NCBI RefSeq assembly: GCF_902167145.1
Contig: NC_050101.1
Location: 116,155,789-116,219,788 of the forward strand
From: Zea mays
Taxonomy: Eukaryota; Streptophyta; Magnoliopsida; Poales; Poaceae
Length of the DNA: 64,000 nt
Reading direction: 5' to 3'
Shown: positions 18,671 to 31,409 of the stretch, in pieces
How the letters are laid out: each line of letters starts with the position of its first letter
Numbering within the stretch: position 1 is the first letter of the stretch
The notes under the pieces: generated by a model
The model's input: only the letters and a program-made list of their open reading frames with translations
Database searches by the model: none
Told to the model about the DNA's origin: nothing
Made by a program: the position numbers and the translations under genes

Positions 18671-21109
18671 GGCGGTATGCGAGCGGGTTGTCAGCAAGGG
18701 AAGGACCATGTACAAGGTCGAGCGATAGTAGAGGCCTGACCGACAACGGAGGTCCAATAGTAGGACGTGCGACGACAAATGCCAGATAATAGGGGTGCGC
18801 TGCCGACGACGGACGACGAGGTAGTGTGGGTAGCAGCGGACTGCGAGGTTGCGCGACCATGGCGGTAGACAGTTCGACAGTTGTTGCAAACATGGAATAA
18901 TTGACGGGCTACACGAGTAGATAAGTAGCAAACGAACACGTGAAGCGGTAAAAAAAGAAAAGAAAATTAGCTCGATTCTGTGCGCGTTTGTGTTTGTGGG
19001 AGCACAAAAATCCCTTTTTTTAGTTGCAAACGAAGGAGTTTTAGGGGCTATGAAAAAGTTGGAATCACTTTAGAGAAACCTTTGAAGACAAGTTTTTGTG
19101 TTTTTTCCCACAAAACATGATTTAGGGCAGACTTTGGAAAGCTCCTGGAGATGCTCTTAGTATGAGAAATGAGTGTCTAGTTGTCAATTGTAATTTGTAT
19201 TGACATCTATATAAGGGCTATGAAATAGTACTATAGTGATTTTTGAATTTCAAATGAAAATATTTCGTGGATTGGGAGATGGCAGGAGAGAGAAACAGTA
19301 AGACCCAGACTACCTTGTGTTCCACCGGATATAAATTTCAATAAAAGACGATTATAACAGAATTGAAAGGAATTAGAGAGAATTAAACCTATAATTTGAA
19401 TTGGAAGAAATATAATCCCCTTCCATTCCCACACAACCTAACAAGATCTAAGTGATGCTCAACCAATGGCACCACCCCACCAGGGTAAGCACACACTAAT
19501 CAGCCAACATTAATTCTGTAGAGAGAGAGAGAAAAAAAAGCAGCGAACAACCAGACATTCCTTTTTTGGAATAAATGTATCCACGCACGCGAGACTTCTT
19601 ATTTTTGGAAAGTTGTGGGATTGTTTGGAAGAAAAAACATTTATCTTGAAAATGTAGTTTTCTGCATTCTCAGTTGCTTTACATGCCAAACCGACAGTGG
19701 TCAGCTTCAGAAGAGCACAAGAGGAGGAGACTGCTAGCAATCAAAAGACACATGGAGACGCAGTCATATCTGATTATCTGATACTCTATGCATTCTTCGT
19801 AGCCATTTGTGTAGGCTATTAGCCATGTGCCCCACCCCACCCCGACGCAGCCACGCACGTTCGAGACAATTGACGACGGAACGCATCAGAGACAGACGAG
19901 GACAAGAGACGCATTATATAACCACCGGAGGAGCAGCGAGATGACACCCTCTGACCAATACATCGCTGTCCATGAAGCACGGCAGTGCGAAACAGAATGC
20001 TGCCGTCGTGTCACCGGCACCGCCGCTGCTCGTACAGCGACCCGACCCCAGGCCCAGGCTTTCCGGCGAACGGGGGTGGTTGATGAGGATGAGGTCGACG
20101 TCGCTTCCTCACACGGCCGAGGCCAACAGTTAGTTAGCCTGCTGCCCCACGATTGACTTGGGAGTTTGGCCGGGTTTTCCTCCTCCAACATGTCATATTT
20201 CAGCCTCACGTACGCAGCCATTACCGTTGATTTGCTGATTCCATGGATGCCTGCCTCAAAGTTTTCAAACTGGCTGGTAGAAAATTTGAAGGTAATACAG
20301 TTTAGGAAAAAAACAATAGAAATTTTGAGATTATATTTAGATTCAAATTAACCGCTAAAAATTATTACGTAGATAGTTGAGGGGATGTAGAAAATATAGT
20401 TAAGCTATATGCATTTTATGGAGAAGGGTATACAATATTTTCTTATTTTTATCTAGATCTTTTAAAATTTATTATGGTCTATTTTTACCTCTGAATTTTA
20501 AAATTTAGCCAATTCATCCTCTCATATATTTTATAAGTATGTATGGAGGTACTATCATTTAGGAAAATCAGAATAGTGAAAAAATGGTAAAATTAAGCTT
20601 TTAAAAATTGTGTTTATAAAAAAAACTGTTTCAATAATATTTTATAAAATAATGCAGAAGAAGATGACCAATAAATATGTGTACAGCGTGGATCAACACT
20701 CTAAAGTATATATTTATTGAAGGCACAAATTATTTTATCAAGATGGCTGAGAGACACAAGCAAAAGGGTTTAATGTGCTATCGATACATAGACTACAAGG
20801 ACCAGAGATTACTATTCATCGGCACTGATTTGCCTTCACTTGATGTTTTGGTTAGTTGTTTGGTATATTTTGCTAAGGGCACTCTCCGACGTGGTGGGGT
20901 GTAGTGGTGGAAGATATTATTTATAGATTACAATAATCAACCAGAGATGTTAAATCTAAGATGGATAGTGATGATTTAATATTGTGTACACTAAACTCTC
21001 TAGCTACGTGGGAGGATTATGAGTCTCTTCGTCAGCGATTTCACCACGCTCCTGCTTGAGGATGAGGGAGGGAGGGAATGTTACCCACTCCGTCTTGACA
21101 AGAAAAAAT
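18671..21109. other. Low-copy DNA with MITE-like pieces, no supported gene
   Basis: No convincing gene. About 19015-19160 ends in the complement of gagcatctccaggagcttt, typical of small MITEs in grasses. About 19330-19440 is another MITE-like stretch. 19830-20170 is GC-richer with a TATA-like cattatataacc, but its ORFs (about 110 aa on each strand) are not recognisable proteins. 20340-20660 is AT-rich. Confidence 0.5.
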
Positions 21110-21960
21110 GGGCGAGAAAGCACTCTCATTTCCACCGGGAAGGAACAAACAATGTTTGTAGTTTCCATGTAGCTGACAACGTCGGGGGCTAACTTTGACA
21201 TCGCCGACTGCATGCGTCGACTTCCTAGAGCATGTTTAGAAGGAAGATTGAAGAGGCTACAATCTCGTTGTCATTCAAATTTAAATAGCAAAAGAATTCT
21301 ATCCCCTCCAATCTTCTATATAGCACTCCCATTTCCACAGGGAAGAAACAAACATAGTTTGTAGTTTCCATGTAGTTGACAACTCCGGGGGCTAACTTTG
21401 ACACCGATGACTACATGCACCGACTTCCTAGGGCCTGTTTAGAAGGAAGATTCAAGAGGCTAAAATCTCGTTGCCATTCAAATTTAAATAGCAAAAAGAA
21501 ATCTATCCCCTCCAATCCTCTATATAGCACTCACATTTCCCATTTCCACAGGGAAGAAACAAACATCATTTGTAGTTTCCATGTAGCTGACAACGCCGGG
21601 GGCTAACTTTAACACCGGTGACTACATGCACCGACTTCCTAGGGCCTGTTTAGAAAGAAGATTCAAGAGGCTAAAATCTCGTTGTCATTGAAATTTAAAT
21701 AGCAAAGGAATTATATCCCCTCCAATCCTATGTATAGCACTCCCATTTCCACATGGAAGAAACAAACAACGTTTGTAGTTTCCATGTAGCTGACAACGCC
21801 GGCGGCTAACTTTGACATCGCTGACTGCATGTGCCGACTTTCTAGAGCCTGTTTTAAATAAGATGATTGAAGAGGCTAAAATCTCGTTGTCATTCAAATT
21901 TAAATAGCAAAGTAATTATATCCCCTCCAATCCTCTATATGTACCCTTTGCTTCCAAACA
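21110..21960. repeat. Tandem array of four units of about 205 bp
   Basis: The landmark catttccac recurs at about 21130, 21330, 21540 and 21746, so periods are about 203-210 bp. Each unit holds caaatttaaatagcaaa, ctatcccctccaatcc and a MITE-terminus-like gggcctgttta. Units differ by scattered changes and one short insertion. It may have arisen by serial duplication of a MITE-containing segment. Confidence 0.85.
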
Positions 21961-22048
21961 ACCGAGGGACATCAGACTAGCGACCATACGGGTGGGTATC
22001 TGATCCGAGAAACATCAGCTCAGAGACCTTCTTCTACTATGCTAGATT

Positions 22049-22053
22049 TTAAC
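22049..22053. repeat. Left target-site duplication of the solo LTR (ttaac)
   Basis: ttaac precedes the LTR start at 22054 and recurs at 25679-25683, directly after the LTR end. Confidence 0.88.
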
Positions 22054-25000
22054 TGTAACACCCGGTTTTAGCGGACAAAGTCGGGTGCATCTCATACATG
22101 CGCCAAAGAAGACAACATATATAATCACAGAGTGTATAGAGATAAATGTCACAATAATCAGAGCACTTATTACATAGCGGAAGTCTTACAAAATAAATGA
22201 TAAATATAGCAGGATCTAAAATCCATCCTTGGCGCCAGAAAGTCAACTGGGAGACGCCACCTAGATCGAATCGAACTCCTCGTTATGGCTCCTCTTGAAC
22301 CACCTGTTCTTCTCTTGTGGGGGGTGTGAGACAGCAAGAGTGAGCTCACATACGTTCATCGCTCAACAAGTTGTGGGGAATAATGTGCATGAACTCGCCA
22401 AAGGTGAGAGCTCATGAAGTGTAAGGCTTATCAAAGAAAATGGTTAAAGCTGAGCATTGCTTTTAATGTTGGTCAAACTTTTATTAGCAATTACTAGGTG
22501 TAAGTAAATACCAAACCTTAATAAAAGTAATAGAACAAAATTAATAAATAATCCCATGCAAATGCAAATGACAAATTGAATTTAGGTTCCATAAATTAAT
22601 TATGTGAGGGTCCGAGCCGCTCATGACCATGAGCACGGCTAGTATACTAGTTTTACACTCTGCAGAGGTTGCGCATCTTTACCCACAAGTCGTGTTACCC
22701 ACCTGCCAAGGGGTCATGAGTCTCATACACCTCTACCGAGGAGGCGAGGCAGGGTAACACTACGAGGCCTTTACAAAGTTCCACTAGCTTCAGAAATCCC
22801 GCTACAGTTTATAGGAAGCTCCAATGCAGGAATCCCTTGCAGGACCGCCATCGCAGCAAAATCCTCCCGAGGGCCTCCCTACACTGACCACTCCCCTACT
22901 GCCCTTGCCCCTTTCGGGTAAGGAAGACCTCCACTAGCTTTCCTAGTTAATCAGCCAAGGGCGTCCCATTAAACCCTTGTGGTAGCACTGTTTTCCCGGG
23001 TGGTCGCTCCATGTTCCAATTAACATAATGATCTTATCATGAACATAAATAACATAACAGAATAATTGGAACATGGATGTAATGAAATATTAACCCAAAA
23101 ACCATATAAAGCAATAGCATAACTACCCAATTGATTCAGGGGTAAACAAGGTAAACAGGATAAACAAACTAGGGTAACCTATTGGGTCCCATCAAAATTA
23201 ACCTATGCAGATCATTATGATTAATTAAAACATGAGTGGGTAAAAAGAAGTGATCAAGGGCACAACTTGCCTGGGACTTGAGATTCCAGGTACCAGGATG
23301 ATCCTTCGGATCCTCGTGACCTCACGCTAGTCGTAGCAATACAAACAAATATGGTATAGACAAAATTAACATCACACCAAGCATAATAACATACAACATA
23401 TAATAATCTACGCGTTGCTACGAGATCGTGGGTTCTAGAACTACTAAGATCGGAGTTATGATTAAGGAGTTATGATCTATAGAAGCTCTACGTAATTTTA
23501 AATATTAAACTTTTATTATAAATTGGTTAGTATAGATCATACGAGAAATTATTCTATAAATAATTATCTCAACTTTAATCTAAGTCATTATTTTATTAAA
23601 GATTATCTAGTTAAATTATATCCATAAAATTAAAATACTATATTAATATTGAATAAGTTAATGTAATAGGCTTAGATTAACCCAATTATAAAAGTATCAG
23701 ATATCATATAATAAATGTTGCTATTGTGTAGTAGATACTTATACAAAGCTAACGCAACTGGAACGAGTCAAATCGGATTTAAAACGGAGGAGATACGAAT
23801 TTCCTAAGGTTTCATGTGCTTGGCATCCGATTAATTAAGAAATAAATTTTAATGTGACTTTCATGTCAAAACAGAGACACTATATGATAAACAACATTAT
23901 TACAAAATTATAGGAATTGGAATGAATAAATTTGGACCTCATATGAATTTTCTATGGATTAAACAAATTCTAGTATTTATTTTCACATTAAAAATCATTT
24001 TCTATTCACTTTTACTGAATTTCTAATTCTTCGGACTGGGCGCCAAAATCTGGAAAAGCCAGGGGCCCCAGCGCAATGCTTACTAGACTCAGTGCACAGT
24101 ATTTATGGACTGCGGGTTAATTCCTGATAAGCGCAAGGTCTCTTTTGAAAGACGTACTGACCGAAGGGGTACGGGCGAGTATTGGCCATCCGATCAGGAA
24201 ACAAGGGCATAGATTAAATCCGCCCCACTTGAACCGATAAGCAATACGAGCCCTCGGATCAAATTTCTGCGCCTAGGATTTAATGTGACTACGATCTAAT
24301 CCGCTCCGTTCATTACGATCTACGGATAACAACTCTCTCTCCCCCCGCATCCTTAGATCTCCATCCGATGGCTACACCCCGATCACGCGAACCATTATGC
24401 CTATCTCTAATCTCATCCGTCGATTGCGTATCCAATGAACATGTTCGGCCCACGCTCCTACCGCCCCCAGCAACGGCAGCACATCCCCGATTTGCAGCGG
24501 CGGCATGCCCCGACCACGGTGGCACCATAATCGACGATTCTAGTTCGACGAAATTGCACATCAATCCGTATTACATGGAGCAGGAGACTTGGAGCATGTC
24601 GACCAGGTAACGTACCGAAGGTTTAGGCGGCCACAAAGTTGTTCCACGGCGGACAGCGGGTTTGCGGCGGAGTAGGAGCACCGGCGAGAAATCGCGTGCA
24701 CCCTAGCTCCCAATCGCGCCAGCCGAGGGAGCCGTGCGCACCAACGTCGATTGCACCAGCGGCGAACCCGAAGGTCACCGGCGAGCTTGGTCCTTTCTCT
24801 CTCTTTGATGGAGTTCGGTGTGACTACCCCAATGGTGGCGGTGACGCCCAGCGCCCAAGAGACGGTCGAGGCAAAGCGAGAGGTCCGATCCCAGCTATTT
24901 AAAGGGGAAGAATCTGTTGCGGCTAGCAGAGGCGAGAGGAAAACACGGTGGAAGGTGTAGCCACCATGGATTTGGTTGAACGGACTAGTACGGAGGAATC

Positions 25001-25678
25001 GACCGGAATCACGCGCGAGCTGTTAGGATGCAGTTGGGTTCTTCGGATGGTGGAAGAAGGCGCGCGCGCGAAGATAGGGGAGATGATCCGGGCGACCATG
25101 CCGTGTGGATATATAGCGGCGCGGACGTTCCCCAGCCGGCCGAACACCATGGAATGGTTGTTGTAACAACCCCCACCGAGATCGACGCGGGGTGGAAGAA
25201 GCACATAGTCGTGGTCGAGGGCCCACCCGCCAGTCAGTGCGAAACGAGTGCGGCTGTAGATTCAGGCGCGGAGACCCCACACGCAGGGAAGCTGGCGCCC
25301 ATGGGTCATGCGGCTGAGAAAGGGATTTGGGCTGGCCAGGTAGAGAAATAGCCCAGTTAGGGTTTTCTTTTCTTTACATTTTCTTTTATTCTCTCTTCCC
25401 TTTCAATTTAAAATCTCAAATTTGAATTCCACTCAATTTGTGAATTTAAACTCATCTTTAACAGTACAATGTGAACTTACTATTATGGCAGAATTTTATT
25501 TATTTATTTATTTTATTTAGTATTTTCTTCTCTAAAATAATTCTTGGTTTTCAAAATGCAGTCCTCAATTTGTAATACTCAGGTATAATTTGAGATATCT
25601 GAATTTACTATTTCTTTTCTTCATATATTTATTTTATTAATAATAATTTTTTTTCTTATACAGATTTTGGGCCTTACA
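22054..25678 (-). repeat. Solo LTR (3625 bp) of a long-LTR gypsy family (Tekay/Del-like)
   Basis: Plus-strand ends are TGTAACACCC...GGGCCTTACA. It shares blocks with the LTRs at 32292 and 48101, such as gtgtgagacagcaagagtga and the region around cgctcaacaagttgtgg, but is clearly diverged. The ttaac TSD on both sides and the absence of any internal sequence fit LTR-LTR recombination. A TATA-like ctatatatcc on the minus strand is near 25104-25113. ORFs inside it are not genes. Confidence 0.85.
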
Positions 25679-25683
25679 TTAAC
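25679..25683. repeat. Right target-site duplication of the solo LTR (ttaac)
   Basis: Identical to 22049-22053. Confidence 0.88.
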
Positions 25684-27414
25684 CAACAAAAACTCTGCTC
25701 AACGACAATTACTGATCCGTGACGCGACAGTCTCCAAGGCCACATGACTTTGCAGGGCAGACCGGTGTCTTTGATAGGCTCACTATGCTCAACCCTAAAG
25801 TTTAGATATTAAACTTTAGTCTCTAGAATTTCTATTTGAGAAACCTCACTGTTTAGTAGTTTAGGGGTGACTAAAGTTTTAGGAGGTGGAACCAAACACC
25901 CCCTAAAGGCATGTTCAGTAGATATGGATTCAATCCTCCGGTGGAACTAATCTAGACGTGAATTGAATGGTTCCCCTCCTGTCACTCTTTCCCTGGGTGG
26001 TTTAATTCCCCTATATGTTAATTCCCTGCTTCTTTCTTCTTATTCGGTTAGCACATAAGAAATATTATATCCATCATAAGAAAAAACCACTAGGCTCACA
26101 AATAGCCAGAATATAAGCAATAGTGTGTATGTAAGAATGAACATATAAGCAATAGTGTGTATGTAAGAATGAACCAGTAGACTTTACCTCTGCACAAATA
26201 ACCAGAACATAAGCAACATTATATTTGTAAGAAACCACTAGGAATCAAAACAGAAATCTAGTAACAGTTTGACATGCAGAGTATTAGCCATTAAAAATGA
26301 AACAATATATTTGTAGGTTCTAACATTTCATCATCTATACATCGACGACTATTGTCTAACTGGTCCTAGCTCTCCAGCAACTCTAGCCACATCTAGCCAC
26401 CATCTTACCATCTGATTTGCATATGAGAAACAAAGAATCAATTTCTGTGTCCCAAATCATAAACCAGGAGTTTACAATGAATTGAAGGGCCAGCACTTCT
26501 TTTAATAGATGGTCCCAAACAGAAACTTGAAAGCAAGATAACTTGTTATCTATTCTGTTATATATAGTGCAAAATATGTTCTCTAATCAAATCAAGACTA
26601 ACCAGCTGGTATCTGACATGATTGAACCGACCAATTATCACACACAAATAACCAGAACATTTCATCTTATCTTCTAAATGAGCATCTCATCGTTATAAAG
26701 ACTACCATATTCCTCGAACAAGTATTCTTATAGGTTCACCGAATATGTCGAGGTTCCATGTTCTTGTTTTTAGATATATTTTGGTGACTAGCTGAATAAA
26801 CAAGGCCTGTCAGATTCAACAACCTGAATATATGATAGGTTTTTGTTAGAAATACATCTAGACAAGTACAAGTAAAGATATGTACTCTAAACTGAAACAC
26901 TAAATAGTTTTTAAACTATTAATATCTCCAATTTGATAAAACACTAAACAATTTTATTATGTGTGTGTTATCTGTAGAGAAAAATCGATAGCATGCCTTA
27001 CACACAACTAATTATTGCACCAAATTTTAATGTGCAAGTGACATGGAGGAACCTTTTGTAAAGCGGTACAAGCAATTATTGCACCAAATTTTATGTGCCC
27101 TTTTCTTTTTTTAAGGCACCGATAAAGTAGAAGACAAAGAGATAAAATGCTTAATCTATGGGCCATGACCGTGCTCGATACAGATTCTCTACAAGTGTTT
27201 GTCTGAGAAGTTGTACAAATAGAAGCGGAGTCAGAGTGAATAATTCGAATTTAGTTTTTGCCTTTTAGTTATATAAGTAATAATGGTGATGGAAATAAGT
27301 ACATCGACAAGTGTATCGTTTTTATCTTTGATTCAGCTTGTTTTAGCTATGCAGCTTTAATTTCAACTCACTAACATTTAGATATTAACTGACAGCAAAT
27401 TGGAAAGTCACCGC
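25684..27414. other. Low-copy AT-rich DNA with a MITE-like end and a small direct repeat
   Basis: About 25793-25917 ends in gaaccaaacaccccctaaa, typical for the terminus of a grass MITE; the opposite terminus is not clear. Around 26110-26175, a 32-bp stretch including caatagtgtgtatgtaagaa is directly duplicated. No gene is supported. Confidence 0.45.
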
Positions 27415-27618
27415 TCACGAGCACAGCACCGGGAACCCTGGCAGGCGCTCCCCACAGCTTGCATAAGCATCTTCACTTTTCAGCTCCAGCAAATGTCCAT
27501 ACTTGACGGTTGACACAGCTTCTTCCAGAATGCCTGCCATGGGAGCATTGTTTTGGTCCTCGACGTATTCTGCTACAGATGGAGCACACTGCACGCGACG
27601 ACATCTCTCACCTGGCAC
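27415..27618 (-). other. Unidentified short ORF, possible gene fragment
   Basis: 67 codons of non-repetitive composition (includes MAGILEEAVSTVKYGHLLEL). I do not recognise it. It lies in the same orientation as the RRM exon relics upstream and could be a fragment of a host gene or noncoding. Confidence 0.2.
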
Positions 27619-28248
27619 GAGGCGGTGTCAGGGTGAACAGCGATGGCGAACTGCGCACCTCTTGTGTTTTTCTTTTCTCTGAACACAATGAATCCTTGTC
27701 CAAAGGAAGAAGCAAATAGAGCCTAAATCAAGATGCCAACGCAGATGCTCTCCAACACCTCCTCATCGAAGCTATTGTGGCTCTCCTGCAGATCTACCGA
27801 ACCCTACACGAGAGAGGAGATGCGAAGGATGTGGGACACGACAAACTTACGGGCAAGAAAGTTTTGGCTACTGGAGAGGACAGATGCCGCCAGGGAGATT
27901 GCAGCGCCGCCGCTTACGTCGCCTAGCACTCGGGTCTCGTCTCCGCACTTGCTGCGGGCCTGAGACTGACGAGGAAAAATTCCACGAGTCAGGAGTCGTG
28001 GGTCGAATACCAGGCCACGGTGAAGGGATTTCACTGGGATTGGACTGGGGTAGAAACCTACGAGGGCTAACCGAACAGATGTTCCTGCATGGACCAGGCT
28101 TGTTTCCATGCGAGCTGATCCACGAGGTTTGCCACCGCATCCCAGCCGGGAATGGTGCAACCGAACAAAGTAAGCAAGAAATGGGCAACAGACACCCGTC
28201 CGTACCTTAGTCAGGAGTCTCCAACACATGCAGAAAATATGTTCTTGC

Positions 28249-28917
28249 CTAACAGGAAGCGTTTCAAGAACAATGCCACTGCGGTTAAGAGCAAGAATAG
28301 CATTATCTGCCTGCACAAACAGGAATTTAAATGGTCAAGTTCCGGAAAGGAACAAATCGTCAGGCACATAAGCGTCCCATCCATTCAAAGATATATCAGG
28401 TTTCATATCATTATAAGGAAATAAAAAAAAAAGAAGTGGTGCTAGAGGCAGAGAGATGCAGGTGCCAAAGAGAAGGATAAACAAAATTACAGTCATAGCC
28501 AAAGACACAAATGTTGGGATCAGTTTTTCCCCCATACTGAGGAAACCTGAATTTCATTACTCAGGATCAACAAAATTACAGTCATGGCCAACTTGTTAAC
28601 AAGTTCATACATCCGCAACGCCAGTTATAAAAAATATGTACATATATAAACATCTGATGCAAATCAACCTAAAGCCTAGAGTGCCAAAGACCAACCAGCA
28701 CACACATAAGCATGAGCACCCACCAGAGAGGTTTACAGAGTACTAGACACAACTTACAAAGGAGTTAAACAGTCGTAAGAAAAATGATAGGATCTTTGTT
28801 GTATTCAGGATATAGACGAATAAAAATCATATGACCTCAACCAGACTGAATATCAGGAACCTTATAACACACCTGTCCACAGATTGAAAAATCTTCAGCA
28901 AGTTTCTGTTCAGTTAC
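28249..28917 (-). pseudogene. Exon relics of an RRM protein of the CID8-13 (PABP-interacting) type
   Basis: Two exon-like pieces lie in the right order on the minus strand. 28873-28917 (45 nt), flanked by tttgcag and gtgtgtt, encodes VTEQKLAEDFSICGQ, matching the start of the first RRM. 28249-28310 (62 nt), after tttgtgcag, encodes ADNAILALNRSGIVLETLPV, matching the end of the second RRM. The expected donor after it reads gcaaga instead of gtaaga. The intervening exons are missing, so no product is possible. CID proteins bind poly(A)-binding protein and RNA. The assignment is from remembered family sequence. Confidence 0.55.
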
Positions 28918-29640
28918 CTGCAAACCGAGGGGGTCAACAGATCAAAGAAAAAATAAAAATAAATATAACCAAACACGATAGCTTATTCTCAAGAATACAT
29001 GCTGATGTTTCAAAAAAAAATACATGCCGCACACTATCCTCTCTGTCAGCTCGACGAGACCAGTCACCCATCAATCTTCTCCTCGCCTCCCTGTAAAGAA
29101 CCTTCTCCTCGCCGGGATGAAACTATTCCTTCGATGTAATCACGAACCAAATGCAGCTGAATATTCTCAAGACAGTACTCCAATTGTATACCCAATTCAT
29201 AGCACTGGCTAACGATATGCTGGGAGAACATAACTGAGAAAGAAACCATAACGAAAATCTAATGACAGATAATTCATTTGCATGGTACGGATCAGGAAGT
29301 AATCAGTTGGTAAGAATCTTCTAGACATCCCCTGTCATAGTGTATCAATATCAATCGATCCTGGCAGATGGATTGAATTTTATATTGCGGCCAATGTAGA
29401 CCTAAAACCCTCACAAAACATTAGCCCCCCGACTCGGCAATTCAACAAATACCCGTCATTCGGCTGCCCATTGATGGATCCGTCGCTGCTCGAGTCCCTC
29501 CTCCCGGCGCGACCCACAAACAGGGCCAAATTTAGGGGGATTGTCGAGGTTAGCAGATTCCAATAAAATTTATAGATCCATTGGCAAAATACTATTAAAG
29601 TTTAAGAAAATTTATATCATACAGAAAAAACTGATCCCGA
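28918..29640. other. Low-copy DNA with one unidentified ORF
   Basis: A 61-codon minus-strand ORF at 29064-29249 (contains ELGIQLEYCLENIQLHLVRD) looks protein-like, but I do not recognise it. It lies upstream of the RRM exon relics on the same strand. No complete gene is supported. Confidence 0.3.
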
Positions 29641-29649
29641 CAATATTCT

Positions 29650-31260
29650 TTTTAAACGTAATGGCGGGAGCTCTGCCTTCTCATTAAGAAGAAGATTAGA
29701 ATTAACCTAGTTTTAAGGAAAACCGGGCCCGAAACCTACACAGAGAGCCCAAACAACACAAGCAGCGGTAACCCCACACACAAAGTACATCCAGAGTCAT
29801 CGTTGCCGAGCTCAACGCAAGGTACGAGCAGCTTCGACTTCGCCAGACGGGCCGCACATGGCCAAAAGAACATGACGACGCCTACACCTTAAACCTGACG
29901 CAGAAGGAGGACCGTGATACGCCATCGTTGCCAGGCCTCAACACACCCACACTCTAGGCAGCTCCGATTCTTCACTAGCGATCATGATCCAACTCCCACC
30001 TTCGGTTTTTGCCTGACCTCCAAAACAATCCAGACCAGAGGAAGGGGGTTCGCCTCATGTCATCGTTGTCGAGCCACTTTCCCTAACGTGACAGCTTCGA
30101 CTTCACGTTGCAAACCCCACCTCCACCCGCAATCCATACGCTGGGAAGCGAAAGCATCAACCGAAGGCAACGCCGAGGTCGAGACGAGCGCAAACGTGAC
30201 GCCTTCAGGAAGGGAGTGACGTCCAGGAAGCCACCGTCACATATCCAAGATGGACTAGGCTTTCTCCCATGAAAGACACACAAATGCGACGCCCTCAACA
30301 GGAGGAAGTGGCGCCCTCGGGCATCACCGTCGCCGAGACTTTCGCCCAAGATGCCCTCCATCACTCGAAAGGCCAGGACCCCAGGTCAAAGCATGCAGCC
30401 ACCGCCGTCGCCATCGCCCTGGCTTCCGCGTAAACCCCTCCAGAGGGCACCGACGTGCCGGCTACCGTAGCAGCCGCAGAGCTACGTCAGCTGACATCCC
30501 CTATGGCTGGGCACACGGAACCAGGAACACCTTGTCGTGTGTGCCACACGTGCTGCCACTGAAAGTCTGAAACCACGTTGAGAGCATCACCTTCTCAATA
30601 GTCACTCGCACGCAGCACGCCCCCAGCTCCAACCTCTGCAGGCCGCCACAGCCCAGAACGGCCAGAGACAGTGGCACCCAGCCACTGCCGTCATCGTCGT
30701 CACCATGCCAGCCACAGCCGCCACCGTGCCAGCCGCGAAGGCCGGCAGACCCCCGACGTCCCTAGAAGGCCAAAAGGCACCGACACATAGATCCCGCTCA
30801 TGCCCCTCATCCCGACTGCCTGCCAGCGTCATGAGAGGTGCACCACCGCGTCCTGCACGCTCGCCAAGGCCGACGGACCTCTGCTCCCCCTAGCTGTAAC
30901 CGTCGCCGCCATAAAACTTGTCCTAGTTGCTCGCCGACGCACCGCACAGCACCCCACAGATCCTTCCGATGGGGCACCAGATCCGCCACAAGAGGCCGTG
31001 GATCCGACCGACGGAGTGTCGAAGGGGCCCTAAGGCCGCCGGGGAAGAGCGCCGCCACCTCCCGCATGGCACGGCCGCCTCCCAACCGAGATGCCCTGCC
31101 GCCGCCTTCTTTGCTGTGTCGGGCTTCTGGCCCCCAGCTCGGGCGACGACGAGGCAGATGGGGAGGAGGGAGGACGCCCGGCGGTGGCGCCCGAGCCGCC
31201 TGCGGGAGCGACGCGGGGGAGGAGGGCTGACTCTCGGTTAGATTTGTCACTGCCCACAAA
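29650..31260 (-). mobile_element. LINE-like (non-LTR) relic, boundaries uncertain
   Basis: On the minus strand the segment ends in TCTTCTTCTTAATGAGAAGG and then GCAGAGCTCCCGCC followed by a short A-rich tail (29640-29710), a 3' end typical of grass LINEs. Upstream on that strand is GC-rich DNA (to about 31260) with imperfect repeats around tcatcgttgccgagc (29797, 29923, 30059). No reverse transcriptase or endonuclease is seen. ORFs of up to 150 aa are compositional. Confidence 0.4.
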
Positions 31261-31305
31261 CTGCAGCACGTGCATCGGCGGCTGTTGTAGCAGCACCTAC
31301 AACGG

Positions 31306-31409
31306 TGTTATAGTGTTGATATAACTCTATTGTAATGGGCCTTGACCCATAACACTCAGCTATATATACACTCCCTACACTGATGAGTGTTAAGAGTTTT
31401 CTCATTCCA
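31306..31409 (+). repeat. Possible short LTR of the old copia element
   Basis: Reads TGTTATAG...ATTCCA with a TATA-like ctatatatacac inside, followed by ttgatatcagcag. That resembles the initiator-Met primer site TGGTATCAG with one change. It points to the 5' end of a plus-strand copia element. The matching 3' LTR was not found and the 5' border is uncertain. Confidence 0.4.

Noticed and set aside
19827..20221. ORFs of about 110 codons on both strands near a TATA-like motif
   Set aside because: Both strands are open because of GC content; no recognisable domain and no supporting exon structure.
20677..21060. Short ORF and following LCTLNSLATWEDYESLRQRF-like reading as a copia gag relic
   Set aside because: The similarity is too short and weak to separate from chance.
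27804..28316. 170-codon minus-strand ORF as an intact gene
   Set aside because: Only its first 20 or so codons resemble an RRM; the rest runs through an intron-like region without similarity. Treated as an exon relic.
25684..31300. A Helitron carrying the gene fragments
   Set aside because: I could not identify a convincing 5' TC end or a 3' hairpin with CTAG-type end; gene capture remains only a possibility.
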